From the NCBI GenBank assembly GCA_030063045.1, contig JAQSEB010000003.1, positions 124,001-188,000 on the forward strand: 64,000 nucleotides of DNA, read 5' to 3'. Below, piece after piece: positions 34,489-48,403 of the stretch (position 1 is the first letter of the stretch; each line of letters begins with the position of its first letter). This stretch comes from Pratylenchus scribneri (lineage: Eukaryota > Nematoda > Chromadorea > Rhabditida > Pratylenchidae). The notes under the pieces were generated by a model, which was not told the DNA's origin, did no database searches, and worked only from the letters and a program-made list of their open reading frames with translations. A program made the translations under genes and the position numbers.

Positions 34489-35629
34489 TTTAAAATCCAA
34501 CTCAAATGATTGCTGATTAAGTTAAAATTTCTAAAAAAAATTATAGTAAAATATTGGGCGAAAGTGAATAGTGGACGGAGCGAATGGCAAAGTAGGAGGA
34601 TGGGGACCTAAATAGGAAAATTCAAAAGCCTAAAGTTCAAAACTAGATTGAGATTTAGGAAAGCTGATTGAAAAAGTAGGATGGAAAAATAAAGAATTTC
34701 TCCCATTTTGTAAAACCGCCTTCTTGTCTGAAGTCTGGATTAGATTGGTCTTGGTCCGGGTCCGTCCTTCATTTTCAACGTGTTTTCGGTTTGCGCGTTT
34801 CACCGAAAATATGGTTTGGTTTAAGACATTTTATCCAAACCGGTTTCCGCTTTCCGGCTATTTATGGGGATTAAACTGAAAAACCAATGATGTTTCAGGT
34901 TCACAAGGTTGGAAAACCTTTAAAACAAATTTCAAAACAAGATTATTATAAATGATAAACTGCAAAAACATGGTTTGATTGAAATGTTTTAAACAACTTT
35001 TTCGGTAAAATGTGAAATGCGCAGACAAACACGTTTTTTACATGGCAAAATTACCTAAGCTAATATTGAAGAATAGAGAAAATAAGGATGAGAGAGTTTA
35101 TATATTAATCAAACCATTCTACGGCCTTGGTTTCGCACGTGAAAAACCCAATTTTTTGTATAACCCAAAAAAACTCAAAAACAATAGCATTGAAAAATAG
35201 AATAGATCGAAACAATTGGTAGGGTCAACGATATATCTGTAAAATGTGCACATGCTTGCTGCTAAAAATCCCAGAAATTTACTACGAATGAATGCCGTCG
35301 ATCGACAAATTTTCGGCAAAATAATGCCAACCAAAAAACTTTAATATTTTAATTTTAACTTCCTGTTTTTACGCTTCAAATCCTTTAAAATTCAATAAAA
35401 GGAAATTATATTCTTTATTCCACCCCTTTTTATCAGTCTTATTATCAAAGTTTTCACTTTTGTTATCATTATCATTATCACAGCCAGCAATTTATGACTC
35501 ATTTTCATTTTACCTAAAACAACAATACAACGAAAAGTGTCAAATATAATCCATTTTAGTTTTTTTAGCATAATCAATTCACAATCAAACCCCAAATCAT
35601 CCATCCAATTTCCCATTCACTAAAGCAAT
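34489..35629. other. Divergent intergenic region with degenerate palindromic element
   Basis: Between the F-box-like gene (-) and RAB14 (+). Sequence 34780-35031 contains TTTGCGCGTTTCACCGAAAA and, near its right end, a diverged mirror (TGCGCAGACAAACACG), plus AAAACCAATGATGTTTCAG. These match the palindromic element at 43433-43845. The frame 35012-35200 (62 codons) has no supporting feature. Confidence 0.45.
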
Positions 35630-37246
<1,617 letters not shown>

Positions 37247-37389
37247 GTTTCTTTATATTTTAGAAATTAATTTTAATAAAATTGATTATAAAATTTTCGA
37301 TACTGGAATTTTGCTAATTAAATTTACTGATTTTTTGAGAAAAAATATTGATTAAAAAGAGAAATTGGGAACAAAAAAAAAGGTTTTTC

Positions 37390-37610
37390 GGTTTCCAGTT
37401 CCACTTTTTTCGTTAGAAGAGTAAAAGTGAAGGTTCACCCCTCCCTATGGGTGTCAGGGTTAAGGGCTACGTGAGATTTTACCCCATCATATCCGGTCCA
37501 TAACCTATCCCCTCTCATGCCTCATGGCCCTAAAAAACTTCTGTTGACCCATAAGGGGAACCCTTTACTTTACAAAAATAAAAAGAGACGTAAATTGGAT
37601 AAGTAGTTGG
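37390..37610. repeat. Repeat at the RAB14/AMMECR1 junction
   Basis: Contains AAGTGAAGGTTCACCCCTCC, CCCCATCATATCCGGTCCAT and CCTATCCCCTCTCATG, then ATAAGGGGAACCC and ACGTAAATTGGATAAGT. Motif order matches the inverted-repeat elements at 18529-18775 and 22112-22358. It lies exactly where the last exon of RAB14 and the 3' half of AMMECR1 should be. Confidence 0.6.
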
Positions 37611-38360
37611 GGCATTTCGTGCAGGCAAATTGGGTCAAAACGTGAGTCACGAAAGGCACTGAAAAATGAAGAATTTAAATTTTATATTTGTTAATTTTGT
37701 GACCTGATTTGAGCGTATTCATTCAATCCCTCGTGGAGTGGCAAATTCCGTGAAAATGTGCCAATGCAACCGCGCAAATGTCGTTGATGGCCCTTCTTCC
37801 AGGTGACAAAAAGTGGGAAATTGTCGTTTGGAATGTGCGGTGGGCATTTTGGTGTTGGATGCTTTTGCAATTGGGCAATAATCTGTGAACAATATTAATT
37901 AAATTAAAAGAATAAAAATCCAATAAATTTTTAACAAATTGTATCTGCCCATAGTCCGCTGTGCTATTCATTTTTGCGGGTGGAAATCAACGGTTTAGGA
38001 GGTGCAGAACATTTAGGATTTAATGTTGGAACATAAAGTGCGAAAATGGCTTGTTTTTGGGGGCCATTCACTGTATCGCTTGTTCCGCAATTTAATGGGT
38101 GAAAATTGGATCAAAAATTTACTTTTTTTTTGTAAATATTCTGATTAAACCCTTCTCGAAATTTCATCAATTTACAGTTAAACTGGTTTATTTTCAAAAA
38201 TGTTCCCCTTTAATCCCTCTCCGCGCATACAAACCACATCGAAGCAATAGACGGGCAAATCGACGTGGGCCACTCGGCCATTTTGAGGTTGGAGAGGCGC
38301 AACCAAAACCGTGGTGGAATTATTCCCTGCCGGTAAACCATTTTGACGCGTCATTCCCAC
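37565..38360 (-). CDS. AMMECR1: AMMECR1-like protein, 3' half missing
   Basis: Member of the deeply conserved AMMECR1 family (function poorly known). Exon 1 (start placed at 38360, possibly further upstream) ends HVDLPVYCFDV; exon 2 (37882-37704) reads IIAQLQKHPTPKCPPHIPND, FPLFVTWKKG and the signature LRGCIGTF, then LNEYAQI; exon 3 (from 37658) reads SAFRDSRFDPICLHEMPQL, then runs into repeat-derived sequence and stops at 37565. The family continues for about 100 further residues that are absent. The break coincides with the repeat at 37390-37610 and the truncated 3' end of RAB14 on the other strand. Confidence 0.82.
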
Positions 38361-38926
38361 ACTGCTGTTCTGCTCTATTTGAGGTGACCGACGGTTTTTG
38401 AATGAAAGACAACTAAAAATAATAAAATTAAATTTAAAAATATTTTGTAAATTTATACCTAAAAGTTCAAAAAATCAGAGATTAGGCAAGTTTGGATTGT
38501 CGTTAAAAAATTGGCTTGTCCAGTGGATATCGTGTTGGTTTTGGTCACAATCCTCGGATTTTTCTGCCCAATTTGATTGTCAGGCACACTTCTGCTGGAC
38601 AATACTCAAGCTTGAGAAAACACGTAAAAATGATATATCTTAAATTAAAAATGAAATTTATATTGGAATTTTTTTATTACTTTAAAAATTACTAAATGTA
38701 CCGAAATCTATTTGACATTTTTGTTAAGAATGAAATTTTTGAATGAATAATAAAAATAAGTAAATCGTTGAGAAAATGTGCGCGGACTGCTTTTTGATGA
38801 GAAGCAAAAACGATGGTAGAATTGAGATGAGAATACTTATAAATAATTTTGCGCATATGACTGCCCCGCCGATGTTGGTCTTGGTCGTCATTTCTATTTC
38901 TCCTCGGTGCTGGAGAGCTAACTAGT

Positions 38927-40134
38927 GGAGTCGCACCCTAAGGACCTACACCCAGAGGACCTACACCCAAAGGACCTACGCCCTAAGGACCTACAACCCA
39001 AAGGACCTACAACCCAAAGGACCTATGACCCAAAGGACCTACGATCCTAAAGATCTACACCCAAAGGACCTACACTAATTTATTATTTTTCAGATTTGAA
39101 TATGATAAATCATAAAATTTATTCCATAATAATAAATAAAAAAGAATGTATTTATGCCAATAATATAGTATGATGTGAGCATAATATGTAAATTTGTTTG
39201 CAAACCAAATAATTTATACATCATAAAGTTAAAATAATGGACTAAAAAAAAGTAAAACAAAACAAAATAAATTTATGTGTTAAAGCTAATATAATATGAG
39301 CAAGAGGTGAGAAATTCAATTGGATTTTGCGGCCCTCCAACATCTCGCAACACATTCAAAAGGTTCTCATTTTTCTGGCGGTATGTGTCCTTGCTGAATA
39401 GCGGCGGCCGAAAACCAGCTGCAATTCGAACGGCCAATGTGTCAACACGAACCTGATTATTTTCAAATATATTAATATAAATTAAAAATAATATAACAAA
39501 CTTGTTCATCCAAAAGTGCGTCCAACAATTTGTATGGATTTGGATGGTGGCGACTAAAAACTGAAGCAAATGCATTGTGTTTTTACATTTTTAACAAAAT
39601 AATAAGAAAAACCTTGGCCTGATCGCTCACACCTGCCAATTGCTGGTTTATAATCGTTCGTGGTGCGATTGGCGTTGTTAATGCCGCTTGATTTATTCTG
39701 GATTTAATTTGAGCCAGCTCAACTCGATTCGGTGATGGAGGATGACTATGCAGCTTTGTGATGGTAACTTCGTTGTTGGCATCGGTTATTGCAGAGGCTG
39801 GACATTTTGTGCTGCGATGTTGTTCGCATTTCCAATAAGTTTGCCCATTGGCTCCATTACGATTTTTTATGTAAATAAAGCCATGATAAATGAGTTTTTG
39901 ACCTCCCATTTGTGATTTAATAAACGTCGCCATTGTTAAATTAATATTGTTTTTTATTTTGATATTAAATCTGAAAAATAATAAATTAGTGTAGGTCCTT
40001 TGGGTGTAGGTCTTTAGGATCGTAGGTCCTTTGGGTCATAGGTCCTTTGGGTTGTAGGTCCTTTGGGTTGTAGGTCCTTTGGACGTAGGTCCTCTGGGTG
40101 TAGGTCCTTAGGAGTAGGTCCTTTGGGTTGACCC
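38927..40134. mobile_element. Mutator-like element with 9-bp TSD carrying a FLYWCH gene
   Basis: Left end GGAGTCGCACCCTAAGGACC and right end GGTCCTTTGGGTTGACCCC are imperfect inverted repeats. Each continues as several copies of CCCAAAGGACCTACA or its reverse complement (38935-39075 and 39990-40125). The nonamer CTAACTAGT flanks both sides exactly (38918-38926 and 40135-40143). A 9-bp duplication is typical of Mutator/MULE elements. The centre is AT-rich and holds the minus-strand FLYWCH gene. No DDE transposase is visible. Confidence 0.85.
39273..39933 (-). CDS. FLYWCH zinc-finger protein inside a MULE-like element
   Basis: Start at 39933. Exon 1 holds one FLYWCH finger: FIKSQMGGQKLIYHGFIYIK, then YWKCEQHRSTKCPA and HSHPP supply the Cys-Cys-His-His ligands. 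After TIINQQLA a strong donor G|GTGTGAG (about 39628) joins to an exon reading FSRHHPNPYKLLDALLDEQ, then an exon from 39450 reading VRVDTLAVRIAAGFRPPLFS and ending SYYISFNT. The predicted protein is about 190 residues. FLYWCH domains are DNA- or protein-binding and are known to be related to MULE transposases. Here it may bind the element's own ends or be a captured host gene (inference). Confidence 0.75.
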
Positions 40135-40261
40135 CTAACTAGTAACTACCCAAATGCAATGGATGAATGAAAATGTGAAGAGAACATAGACCAAAAAATC
40201 ATTATTCAATCCATTTTGGACTCTTTAATCTTCACCAATGTGGGAATAGGTAACTAATTTT

Positions 40262-40448
40262 TTATTTCTCACAATTACGATCGCAATTACAACTTAGAAT
40301 TACAATCGCAATCGCAATTACAACTTAGAATTACAATCGCAATCGCAATTACAACTTAGAATTACAATTACAATCTAGGTTTTACAATTACAATCGCAAT
40401 TACAAATTTTACAATCACAAATTAGAATTTTACAATTACAAATGAGAA
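40262..40448. repeat. TTACAATCGCAA minisatellite, locus 2
   Basis: Alternating ATCGCAATTACAA and CTTAGAATTACA blocks. The same satellite is at 56817-57220 and, in reverse, at about 31990-32065 in a ZNHIT1 intron. Confidence 0.9.
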
Positions 40449-43035
40449 TAAAGTTGGAATTCATTGAAATTTTCACAATAAAATAAAAAATAAACAATAA
40501 GAAAAAAAGTGATCCTTTTAGAAGGATGAAAGAAAAAATGGAGGAAATTTGGAATTTGAGGGAAAAGGAGGAGGAAGCAAAATTCACATTCTCACCAACT
40601 TTTGCTCTTCTGGGCACCCACCCCACAATTTGGGCCCAATAAAAAGTCATATTCACCAATACAAACGGGGAGGATGAGGAGAAAACGGCCAACCAACCAG
40701 TCGGCCATTCAGCCACCAAGGCCCCCATATCAACCAGCCGAGCACGAGCAGCACAAATTCTCTTCCTCGACATTTTCCAGCCTCCTCTCAAAGCCCAGTT
40801 TCCTCCCCCTCCATATACTCGTCGTCGTCCGACGCACACAACAAACATTAGTAGAAGAATGCTCGCCTCCAAGCAGTAGTTTCCTCTTCCTCCTCCCCTA
40901 AGGCGTGCTTTATGTGAATATAGACGGGTGGATGGGATGAAGGGCCAGCAGCCGGACCTCTGTTTTGTCGGTCGCCTCACCTTACCTATGTGAATGGGTG
41001 GATGAGAAAATGTTCGCAAGTCGTCCCCATCCACCAGCCACCACCAAACCCATACCCAACCACCCAACAAATTTTTTTCTTCCTCTTTTTTTGTCCATCC
41101 AAACATCACACTTCCTCCTTCCAGAGCCAGCCGTGAGCCCCAAGAATCGAATAAAATGAGGGCGGAGGAAATTTTCAAGGCTAGCTTTTGGTGAGCATTT
41201 TCTTTCTGGGTCCCAATAAATTTGGAGGAGGTTTGTGGCCGAGGGAAAAGATTGTTTTATTTGTGGCTCATCCGAAAAATTATTTTATTCGCCTTTTCGA
41301 TCCAAAAATAAAAACAATGAAAAATGTGGTTCAAAAAAATTACAATTGATTGAAAAATTGTGCGGACGGCTGAATATATAAAAAACTATAAAAATTGGAA
41401 CAAAAAAAAACAGCAAATTTATAGGGAATGGGAATTTGATAGGAAAAGATGGTATATGTGTGATTTGAGAGGGTCTAAAAAACATTTTCGAAATGATAAA
41501 CCCTTTTTGGCGGGTTTATTTCATGTTTTCGTGTATTTTTAGCCGTCCAGCAGCAGCATTTGTTTGTTTGGCGAATATATTTGTTTGTTGGTATTTGGTT
41601 TGATTTAATTCATTGAATCCCGAAGACTTGATTGGATGTATTTGGGGACATAAAAAGTCATCGCAATATTATCAAAACAATGTTTGAAGGGACAGAAAAT
41701 AACATTTTTCTCATCAATTTTTGGTAGACTTATACTTGAATTTGACGGATCAAGGATTCTGATTTATAGCGGCTTTTAAAACGAACATCGATCAATGAAA
41801 AAACATAATCAGAAAATATAAAAATTCAGAATGAGTCTAAAAATATGAATATGGATATGGAGGAAAGGGGGAACATAAATTTTTGTTTTTAAAAATGTTA
41901 AGTAATCTTTAATCTACAAAAAAACGAAAAAGACAAAACAAACATTGACAAAAAAAACATCAAATAAACACAAAAACGGAATTCACAATTTAATTTTGGG
42001 GGAGGAAATTTATGGAAAATTGGGAGGGGAGCAGAGGATTGAGAAAAGATGGAGGAGGAAATGAGGCCGAAAAAATCAAATGATTGAATTAGATGAAAAT
42101 AAAATAATTTAAAATGGATCGAACTGCGCGAAAAAATGATTTTTGGATTAGGATACACAATTTTTGCTGGCAGAATATGAAAAAATGAGCAAATTTTTGA
42201 TGTGGGAACATTTTTTGCAGGTAGAATGGGAATTTTTGACTGATTTTTGATAAAAAAAAATAAGCGAAATTGAGGATATTTTGAATTGACTTATATTTCC
42301 GAAAGATTTTGGGGCGTGATTTTTGGTTGGCGAAAAACATCACAAAAGCGAAAAATTCGGAGGACGAGGGATGAGGAAAAGTTGGACGAGGAAAGGGATG
42401 GAGGGAGAAGAACCGGTGACGCGATGAGAATGGAATTTAGCATAAAAATGGAAAAACGGTAGTGAAAAATTGTGATTTTAGTGGGATTTGGGAGGGAGAC
42501 AAAAACCCGCGATCAACAATGATTTAAACAATTTCAAATAATTCCAATAAGAATTCCAAACAAATTAAAATAAATTCATCAAAATTTGTCCAAAAGTATT
42601 AATTATTCCAACTTTGTCCACAGAAAAAAAAACAACAACAAAAATCAATGCTTATACATATTATTTTGTGTGGGAAATAAAAAAAATTAAATAAAACAAC
42701 AACAAAATGAATATCAGAGGGAATCGGAGGCTGGGTGGATGATGGAAGATTTTTAGAAATTACAAAAGAAATTTTTTTAAATTAGTCATCTGAAAATATG
42801 CGCGATGAATATGGAGGAGAAGGGACATATATGGGGGATTGGGTGTGTTTTTATGGTCATAGAATTTTAGAGATGGATGGATGATAATCAAATCAATAGC
42901 ATCAGAGAGAGAGAGAGACAATCAAATTCTCATCATTTCAATTTTTCATCATCATCATCATTGAATTAAACAATCAAAATCCACATTCATTCATTCATTC
43001 AAATTCCAATTCCAGCAGTGCGCACGGTGGGGGCT
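40449..43035. other. Long intergenic region downstream of importin alpha
   Basis: Positions 40560-41150 are purine/pyrimidine-biased (CCTCCTCC, CCACCACC) and give long frames on both strands without family resemblance. A short plus frame at 41156 (MRAEEIFKASFW) ends at a good GTGAGC donor but has no partner exon. Positions 42580-43010 carry AACAACAAC, GAGAGAGAGA and ATCATCATCATC simple repeats. No convincing gene is seen. Confidence 0.35.
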
Positions 43036-46000
43036 TTAAAAATCAAATAGAGTGTTGGGTTGTTGTGGAATGCCGCCAGCGCCTTGTCCACCTACGGCAG
43101 CAGCTGCGGCTGCACCGGCCGCCACCAGTTCGTCGTCCTCTTCGGAGGAGAAAAAGTTGTCGATGATTTCATAGGCCTGTAATTTGAGGGGAGTATTATT
43201 GTGAATTTTTGTTGGTGATTTTGGAAATTTTGAATTATATCTCAAGTCAGGCTTATAAAAATAGGATTTTTACCTTAATTCCTCATATATTAATTCAAGC
43301 TTACCTAATCAGTCGAGAGTGGATTTTGGCAAAATATAAATAGATGAGATGCTTATTTAGGTTTTTTAATTGTTTTTTTTCCAGTGAATTATCCCAAAAA
43401 TGACAAAAAAAATTTTTTAAATAGTATTTATGGGTGCTAGCGCGTTTCACCGAAAAGGTCGGAAATGCGCGTTTCATCGAAAAAGGTCGGAAATGTTCAT
43501 ATTTCAATTTAGAGGGGTTAAACCAAAAAACCAATGATGTTTTCAGATTCAGCATGTTGGAAAACCCATAAAACCAGTTTAAAAACATCCATTTTTTGCG
43601 CAAAAAACTTTTAAAACCACAATGTTGTTGATATTTTACATGTATTTCAAACAAACAATGTTTTTGCTAGTTTAAGATCCATAAATACATGTTTTTAAAC
43701 TGGTTTTAGGGGTTTTCCAACATGCTGAATCCGAAAACATCATTGGTTTTTTAGTTTAACCCCTCTAAATTGTAATGTGAATATTTCCGACCTTTTTCGA
43801 TGAAACGCGCATTTCCGACCTTTTCGGTGAAACGCGCAAACACGGTATTTATGTGATTACCTCGTTAAATCTGATACATATTAAAAATAAAAACCCAAAA
43901 ATCCGATCTTTATAACAATAATTTGACATGATTTTTTTTGATTTGGACCTTATATTTTCTCTCTAGATGAAATTTTTGGCTCTTTTCTATCCCTCCCAAA
44001 TATTTATTTATTTTCCATTAAAAAAACCCACCATTTTGTAGATTTCTTCACTCTCATGGTTCTGGAGATGCTCAATTTTGTCCAAACCTTAAATTTATTT
44101 AATCATTCATTCATTAAATGCCCAAATTCTCCTTACCTCCGCATTCCTCAATTTTCTGGCACACTTCGTCCGTGTGGGCGGCCGATTTCTTCAAAATGTT
44201 GTTCAACCCGTCCAAAACCACTTGCACAATTTGGGAGTCGCGAACGCCCAGCAAATTGCAGAATGGCACAATCACACCGTTGTCCACCTGTGAAAATGAT
44301 GAAGTTAATAATTTGTTTTTGATTGATTAAATATATTTTTTTAACAATAAAATGATTGATGTCAAAAAGTGAGTAAAATGTAAAACAAATCAAATTTTCA
44401 TACCTTAGAAAATCAATAAAAAATCGATAATTTATTAAATCAGTTATAGCTGATCAAAACTATAGCGTAGCCAGAAAAATTTTCAGAGGGAATATTCAAA
44501 AAAAAATTCGTTTTTTCAAAAAGCCAAAAATTGTTGCCCAAAATTTAAAAATTTTGAAAAAGTTAAATGTTTTTTGAAAAAATTTTATTAAAACAACTAA
44601 AGAATTAAAAATAGTTAGCGAGCGCCAATGGGCGTGACGCGTGGGCGCGAAATTTTGTTAGTTTGTTTAATTTGATGGGGAAAAATGCTATTTTTTCTTC
44701 TTGTCCGATTTCATTTCAGTAGAGGGGGAAGTCAACCCATACCATAACCCTTCATATCCCCCCCTGTTACGCCCTAATAGCCTATTTAAGCTGATGATAA
44801 CCAAATTTAAATTATAATATTTTATTGTCACCATGTATTGGACATGATCGGCTCGTCCACTGATGGTCACATTCGAGACGGCCCATGCAGCCTCCTTTTG
44901 TGTTTGGAAGTCGCCCTTGTCCAGCAAATGGATGATCATCGGGACAAGGCCAGCATCGATCACAGCCTGCACTTGATTCTCATTGCCGGCCGTAATGTTC
45001 GACAAAAACCAGACAGCCTCCTATGAAAATGAACACTAATATTATTCGAATTTATTTTTTATTGCTTAAATTCGTTTTGGTAATAACAAGTTTAAAGTCA
45101 CATTTCCTTCGTTTAATTTAATTGATAAAATAAATTTTATGAAAAAATAATTTTTCGAAAATTTTCGACCCAAAAGTGGTGACCCATGACATGGCTGACC
45201 ATTTTATTCTTGTAAAATTTGGGTCTTGGGTTCGAATCCGCTCAGAGGAAGTTATTTTTTTTCCTACTTGGATGTCACTTTTACGCAATTTTATATATTC
45301 TACAGTTCATTTCTAGTCAAAAATATAGTAATTCGAGAAAAAATGGATCGATATTTCTATTTTTTCATTTAATTTCCCCCTTAATCAAAACCTTGTTGAT
45401 TTTCTCCTTCTGATGAGAGAGAAGGGCCGGCATCATTTGGAGAGCGCCGCAGTCCAAAACGAGCTGGGTTTGGTCGTCCGTGCCGGTGACAATATTCCCA
45501 ACCGCACGCAATGCCGCCGTTTGCACTTTCACTTCGCTGTGGCCCAACAGGGGGACGAGGTATTGAACGACCTGAAGTGGAAAATTTTAGTGAAATTTTG
45601 TTGAAATTCAAAAACTGACCCCAGAATCGATGACCAATTGGATTTGTTCATTGCCCCCATCAGTCAAATAGGAAAGGGCCCAGACGGTGTCGACCAGAAT
45701 TGAGGTGTCCTGATGGTGGATGAGGACGGCCAAAGCGGGCAAAAGCAGTTGGACAATGCTGCGATTTGGTGGTGGATCCTTGCTTCGACACAAATTGACC
45801 ATAACCTGCCATATAGAATTGATGATTATAATTGAATAAAGAAACTTAATTGACAAACAAAAACTATTCAAGATTTTTTGATTGAACTACTGAAAAGGAT
45901 TTTTGTTTGAAACAAAACACTGAACTATGAACTTAAGATTCAAGGTTTTTTGAATGAACCTTCAAAGTTAAGGTTTTTTACTGACCAATGAAAACTTAGT

Positions 46001-47488
46001 CTATTAAGGTTTTTGGCTGAACCATTGAACTTGAGGTTCAAGGTTTTTTGGTTGAAACACTGGACTTAAGGTCCATGGTTTTATTTTGTTGAACCATTGA
46101 ACTTAAGATTCAAGGTTTTTTGAATGAACCTTCAAAGTTAAGGTTTTTTGCTGACCAATGAAAACTTAGTCTAAGGTTTCTTGGTTTCACTGAACTTGAG
46201 GTTCAAGGTTTTTTGAATGAACCACTAAACTTGTTCAAGCTTTTTTGGTTGAACCATCAAAATTTGTGGTCCTGCGTCGTGGTTTTCGATGAACCATCAA
46301 ATTAAAGTCCATGGTTTCGATTTTTTAATAGTAGATTTTTTAAAAACCATCTTATGGCGAACTAACCCAGGTGACATTGCGCAAAAAGTTAAGCGGAATG
46401 TCCGGAGCAACAAATTTGAGCAGCGGCTGAACAATGCCCAACTCGATGCAATAGTCGCGGAAATGGGGGCCATCGCCTTAAATTCAAATTTATGTTTATA
46501 TTATTTCAAATAATACCAATGATGTTTCCCAATGCCCAAACCGCCTGTTCGCACACGTTGATACTTTGGGACTCGAGCAGTTTGAGGAAATGTGGAACGG
46601 CGCCAGCCTGGACGACAGCTCGCGTTTGGTCCGAGGTTCCGCTAGCAATGTTGGTCAGGGCCCAGGCGGCCTCAAATTGCAGTGTTGCGCTGAACATCAA
46701 TTAAGGATGATAAGTTTTTTGATTAGGCAATATTTTATCTTCTACTTACTCTTCCGGTCTATTTTTTGGTGAGCGTACTCTTCTTTGCTCTCTTAAGCTT
46801 AATCTTCCGGTCTGATGAGCAAAAACTCTTCTTTGCTATTCCCAAGCTTAATCTTCCAGTCTAATTTGGCGAGCATAAACTCATCTTCGCTCTCCTACGC
46901 TTAATGCTTAATCTTCCGGTCTGATGAGCAAAAACTCATCTTCGCTCTCCTAAGCTTAATCTTCCGGTCTATTTTACTCTTCCTTGCTTCTTCTTTGCTT
47001 GGCTAAATTTTCTTTAAATATCTTTCCGGTTTTAAAGACCAATGCAATTTTATTTTTGATTAAATAAAAATGTGCACAAACTTTGTTGACTCCAAGCAAT
47101 TGACCAAAATTGGCAAAATCCCGCTGCTGATCAAATCGTCAATTGGCGGATTTCGGTCGGAGGAGAGCAGTTTCCGTGCCTGTGTGACGGCCAGCATTTG
47201 CACCTCCGGATCGGGACTCTGTGCCTGGACCACAATTTCGTGCAGATTGTTTCGATCATAAGGGATTGCCGCTGCATTTCCGCTAGTCGATGCGTCCTCG
47301 GGACTAAAGATTTTTTGTTAATAATAATATGTTTAAAACACAAACTCTTCAATCGGGATGTTCCGCCGTTTCGACATGATATCATCGCGCTTCTCCTTCC
47401 GAATTGTGACCACTTGATCGATGCGATTTTTGCGCAACGCTTCACTGTCTTTGCCCACATTCTTGTACTGGGTTTGTCGTTCGGCCAT
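43036..47488 (-). CDS. ima-3: Importin subunit alpha (KPNA3/4 type)
   Basis: Nuclear import receptor adaptor that binds classical NLS cargo and importin beta. Start at 47488 opens the basic IBB domain ([26 protein letters not shown]). Armadillo repeats follow in separate exons: [20 protein letters not shown] (about 47170), [18 protein letters not shown] (46690), [34 protein letters not shown] (46370 joined to 45805), [86 protein letters not shown] exon (44290-44145), [20 protein letters not shown] end (43177). Stop at 43036. Trp/Asn pairs that bind the NLS are kept. The C-terminal tail is Ala/Gly-rich. Introns carry a palindromic MITE, two minisatellites and a tRNA-like repeat. Confidence 0.94.
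43433..43845. mobile_element. Palindromic element, GCGCGTTTCACCG family, 8-bp TSD
   Basis: Left arm GCGCGTTTCACCGAAAAGGT ... GGTTAAACCAAAAAACCAAT is mirrored by ATTGGTTTTTTAGTTTAACC ... ACCTTTTCGGTGAAACGCGC. Both arms are about 180 bp. Exact octamers TATTTATG flank it (43425-43432 and 43846-43853). A degenerate copy lies at 34780-35031. It is in the last intron of importin alpha. Confidence 0.85.
45175..45250 (+). repeat. tRNA-like fragment in importin alpha intron
   Basis: B-box-like TGGGTTCGAATCC is preceded by GACCCATGACATGGCTGACC as a weak A box. A full cloverleaf cannot be drawn. Likely a tRNA-derived repeat. Confidence 0.35.
45880..46335. repeat. Minisatellite AAGGTTTTTTGAATGAACC in importin alpha intron
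   Basis: Variants of AGGTTCAAGGTTTTTTGAAT and GAACCATTGAACTTAAGATT recur about ten times with unit lengths of about 40-50 bp. A longer segment (CAAAGTTAAGGTTTTTTRCT then GACCAATGAAAACTTAG) is repeated at about 45965 and 46132. Confidence 0.8.
46735..47035. repeat. Minisatellite CTTAATCTTCCGGTCT in importin alpha intron
   Basis: CTTAATCTTCCGGTCT followed by GATGAGCAAAAACTC and TTCTTTGCTCTCC recurs four to five times, with a unit of about 55-60 bp. Confidence 0.8.
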
Positions 47489-48403
47489 TTTGTGCTTTAA
47501 ACAGCAATGTTTCGCTTGTTGTTATTGGTCTTGTAGTTATCTTTGAATTTTTAAATTTGAAGCAGAGAAGTTGGAATTAGTTTTTTTTGTCAATGTTTTT
47601 GCTAAAAATTAGTTAACAAATTAATAAGCTGCTGAACCGTTTTGTAAAAAAATGAATGCATCAAATTAAAATTTTTTTTGCAAATAAATCGGTCAGCTTG
47701 CACTTGCTTGCATTAAAGCACGTGATTTTTTGGTGATTTTGTTTTACTTCGTCCTTCTCTTTATCCATTCCGTTTTTTCCATCCATTCAATATCGACTCT
47801 TCTACATAAAATGGTATAGGTGAGAGACAGCCGAGAGTGGAGAGACCGGGAGCTATGCTATAGCTAGCTAAGCTAGCTTGGTCTAGTCTCTAGTGTGAAT
47901 GGATTTTTGCCGTGGAGTGGAAGTCTGCCATGCTCCCCCATCCCATGCTATATGCTCTAAAAGTTCTACTGATAAAATAAACGTACGCAAGCTAGTAGCT
48001 AGCTAGCAAACGTACGCAACGCGTGCGCGTAACGCAACGCAATAAGAGAGCATGTTAAATTAAATGAAATAAAAGAAAGAAATTAAATAGGATTCGTTTC
48101 AAATCAAACCAAAATCTAAACCAAAACCCAAATTCAAAACAAAAAAGGCAGAGGCAGATTTCAGCACACTTCTGCACATTTTCACGGGATTCAAGCTCCA
48201 GAGGCACACATCACATTCATATCAACATCACATAATAAGGATTCCAAAATTTTTTACAAATTGGGCTATCACAAAATCCTAATACCCAAAATCAGCTCCT
48301 AAAATCCTAAAAAACTTAAAATCCTACCAATTTAATTCTCTTATTCAGATATCTTAAAACCTGTATATAATCAAATAATAATATAATAAGCAATCATTTC
48401 TAA
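47489..48403. other. Divergent region between importin alpha and the F-box-like pseudogene
   Basis: Presumed importin alpha promoter and 5' UTR. Positions 47850-48035 contain dense GCTAGCTAGC-type and ACGTACGCAACGC palindromes. No exon is recognised. Confidence 0.4.

Noticed and set aside
35012..35200. 62-codon plus-strand frame upstream of RAB14
   Set aside because: Starts inside a degenerate palindromic element and has no recognisable domain or splice partner.
40375..41178. 267-codon minus-strand frame
   Set aside because: Low-complexity Gly/Trp/Ser and poly-hydrophobic composition, overlapping the TTACAATCGCAA satellite at one end. No family pattern.
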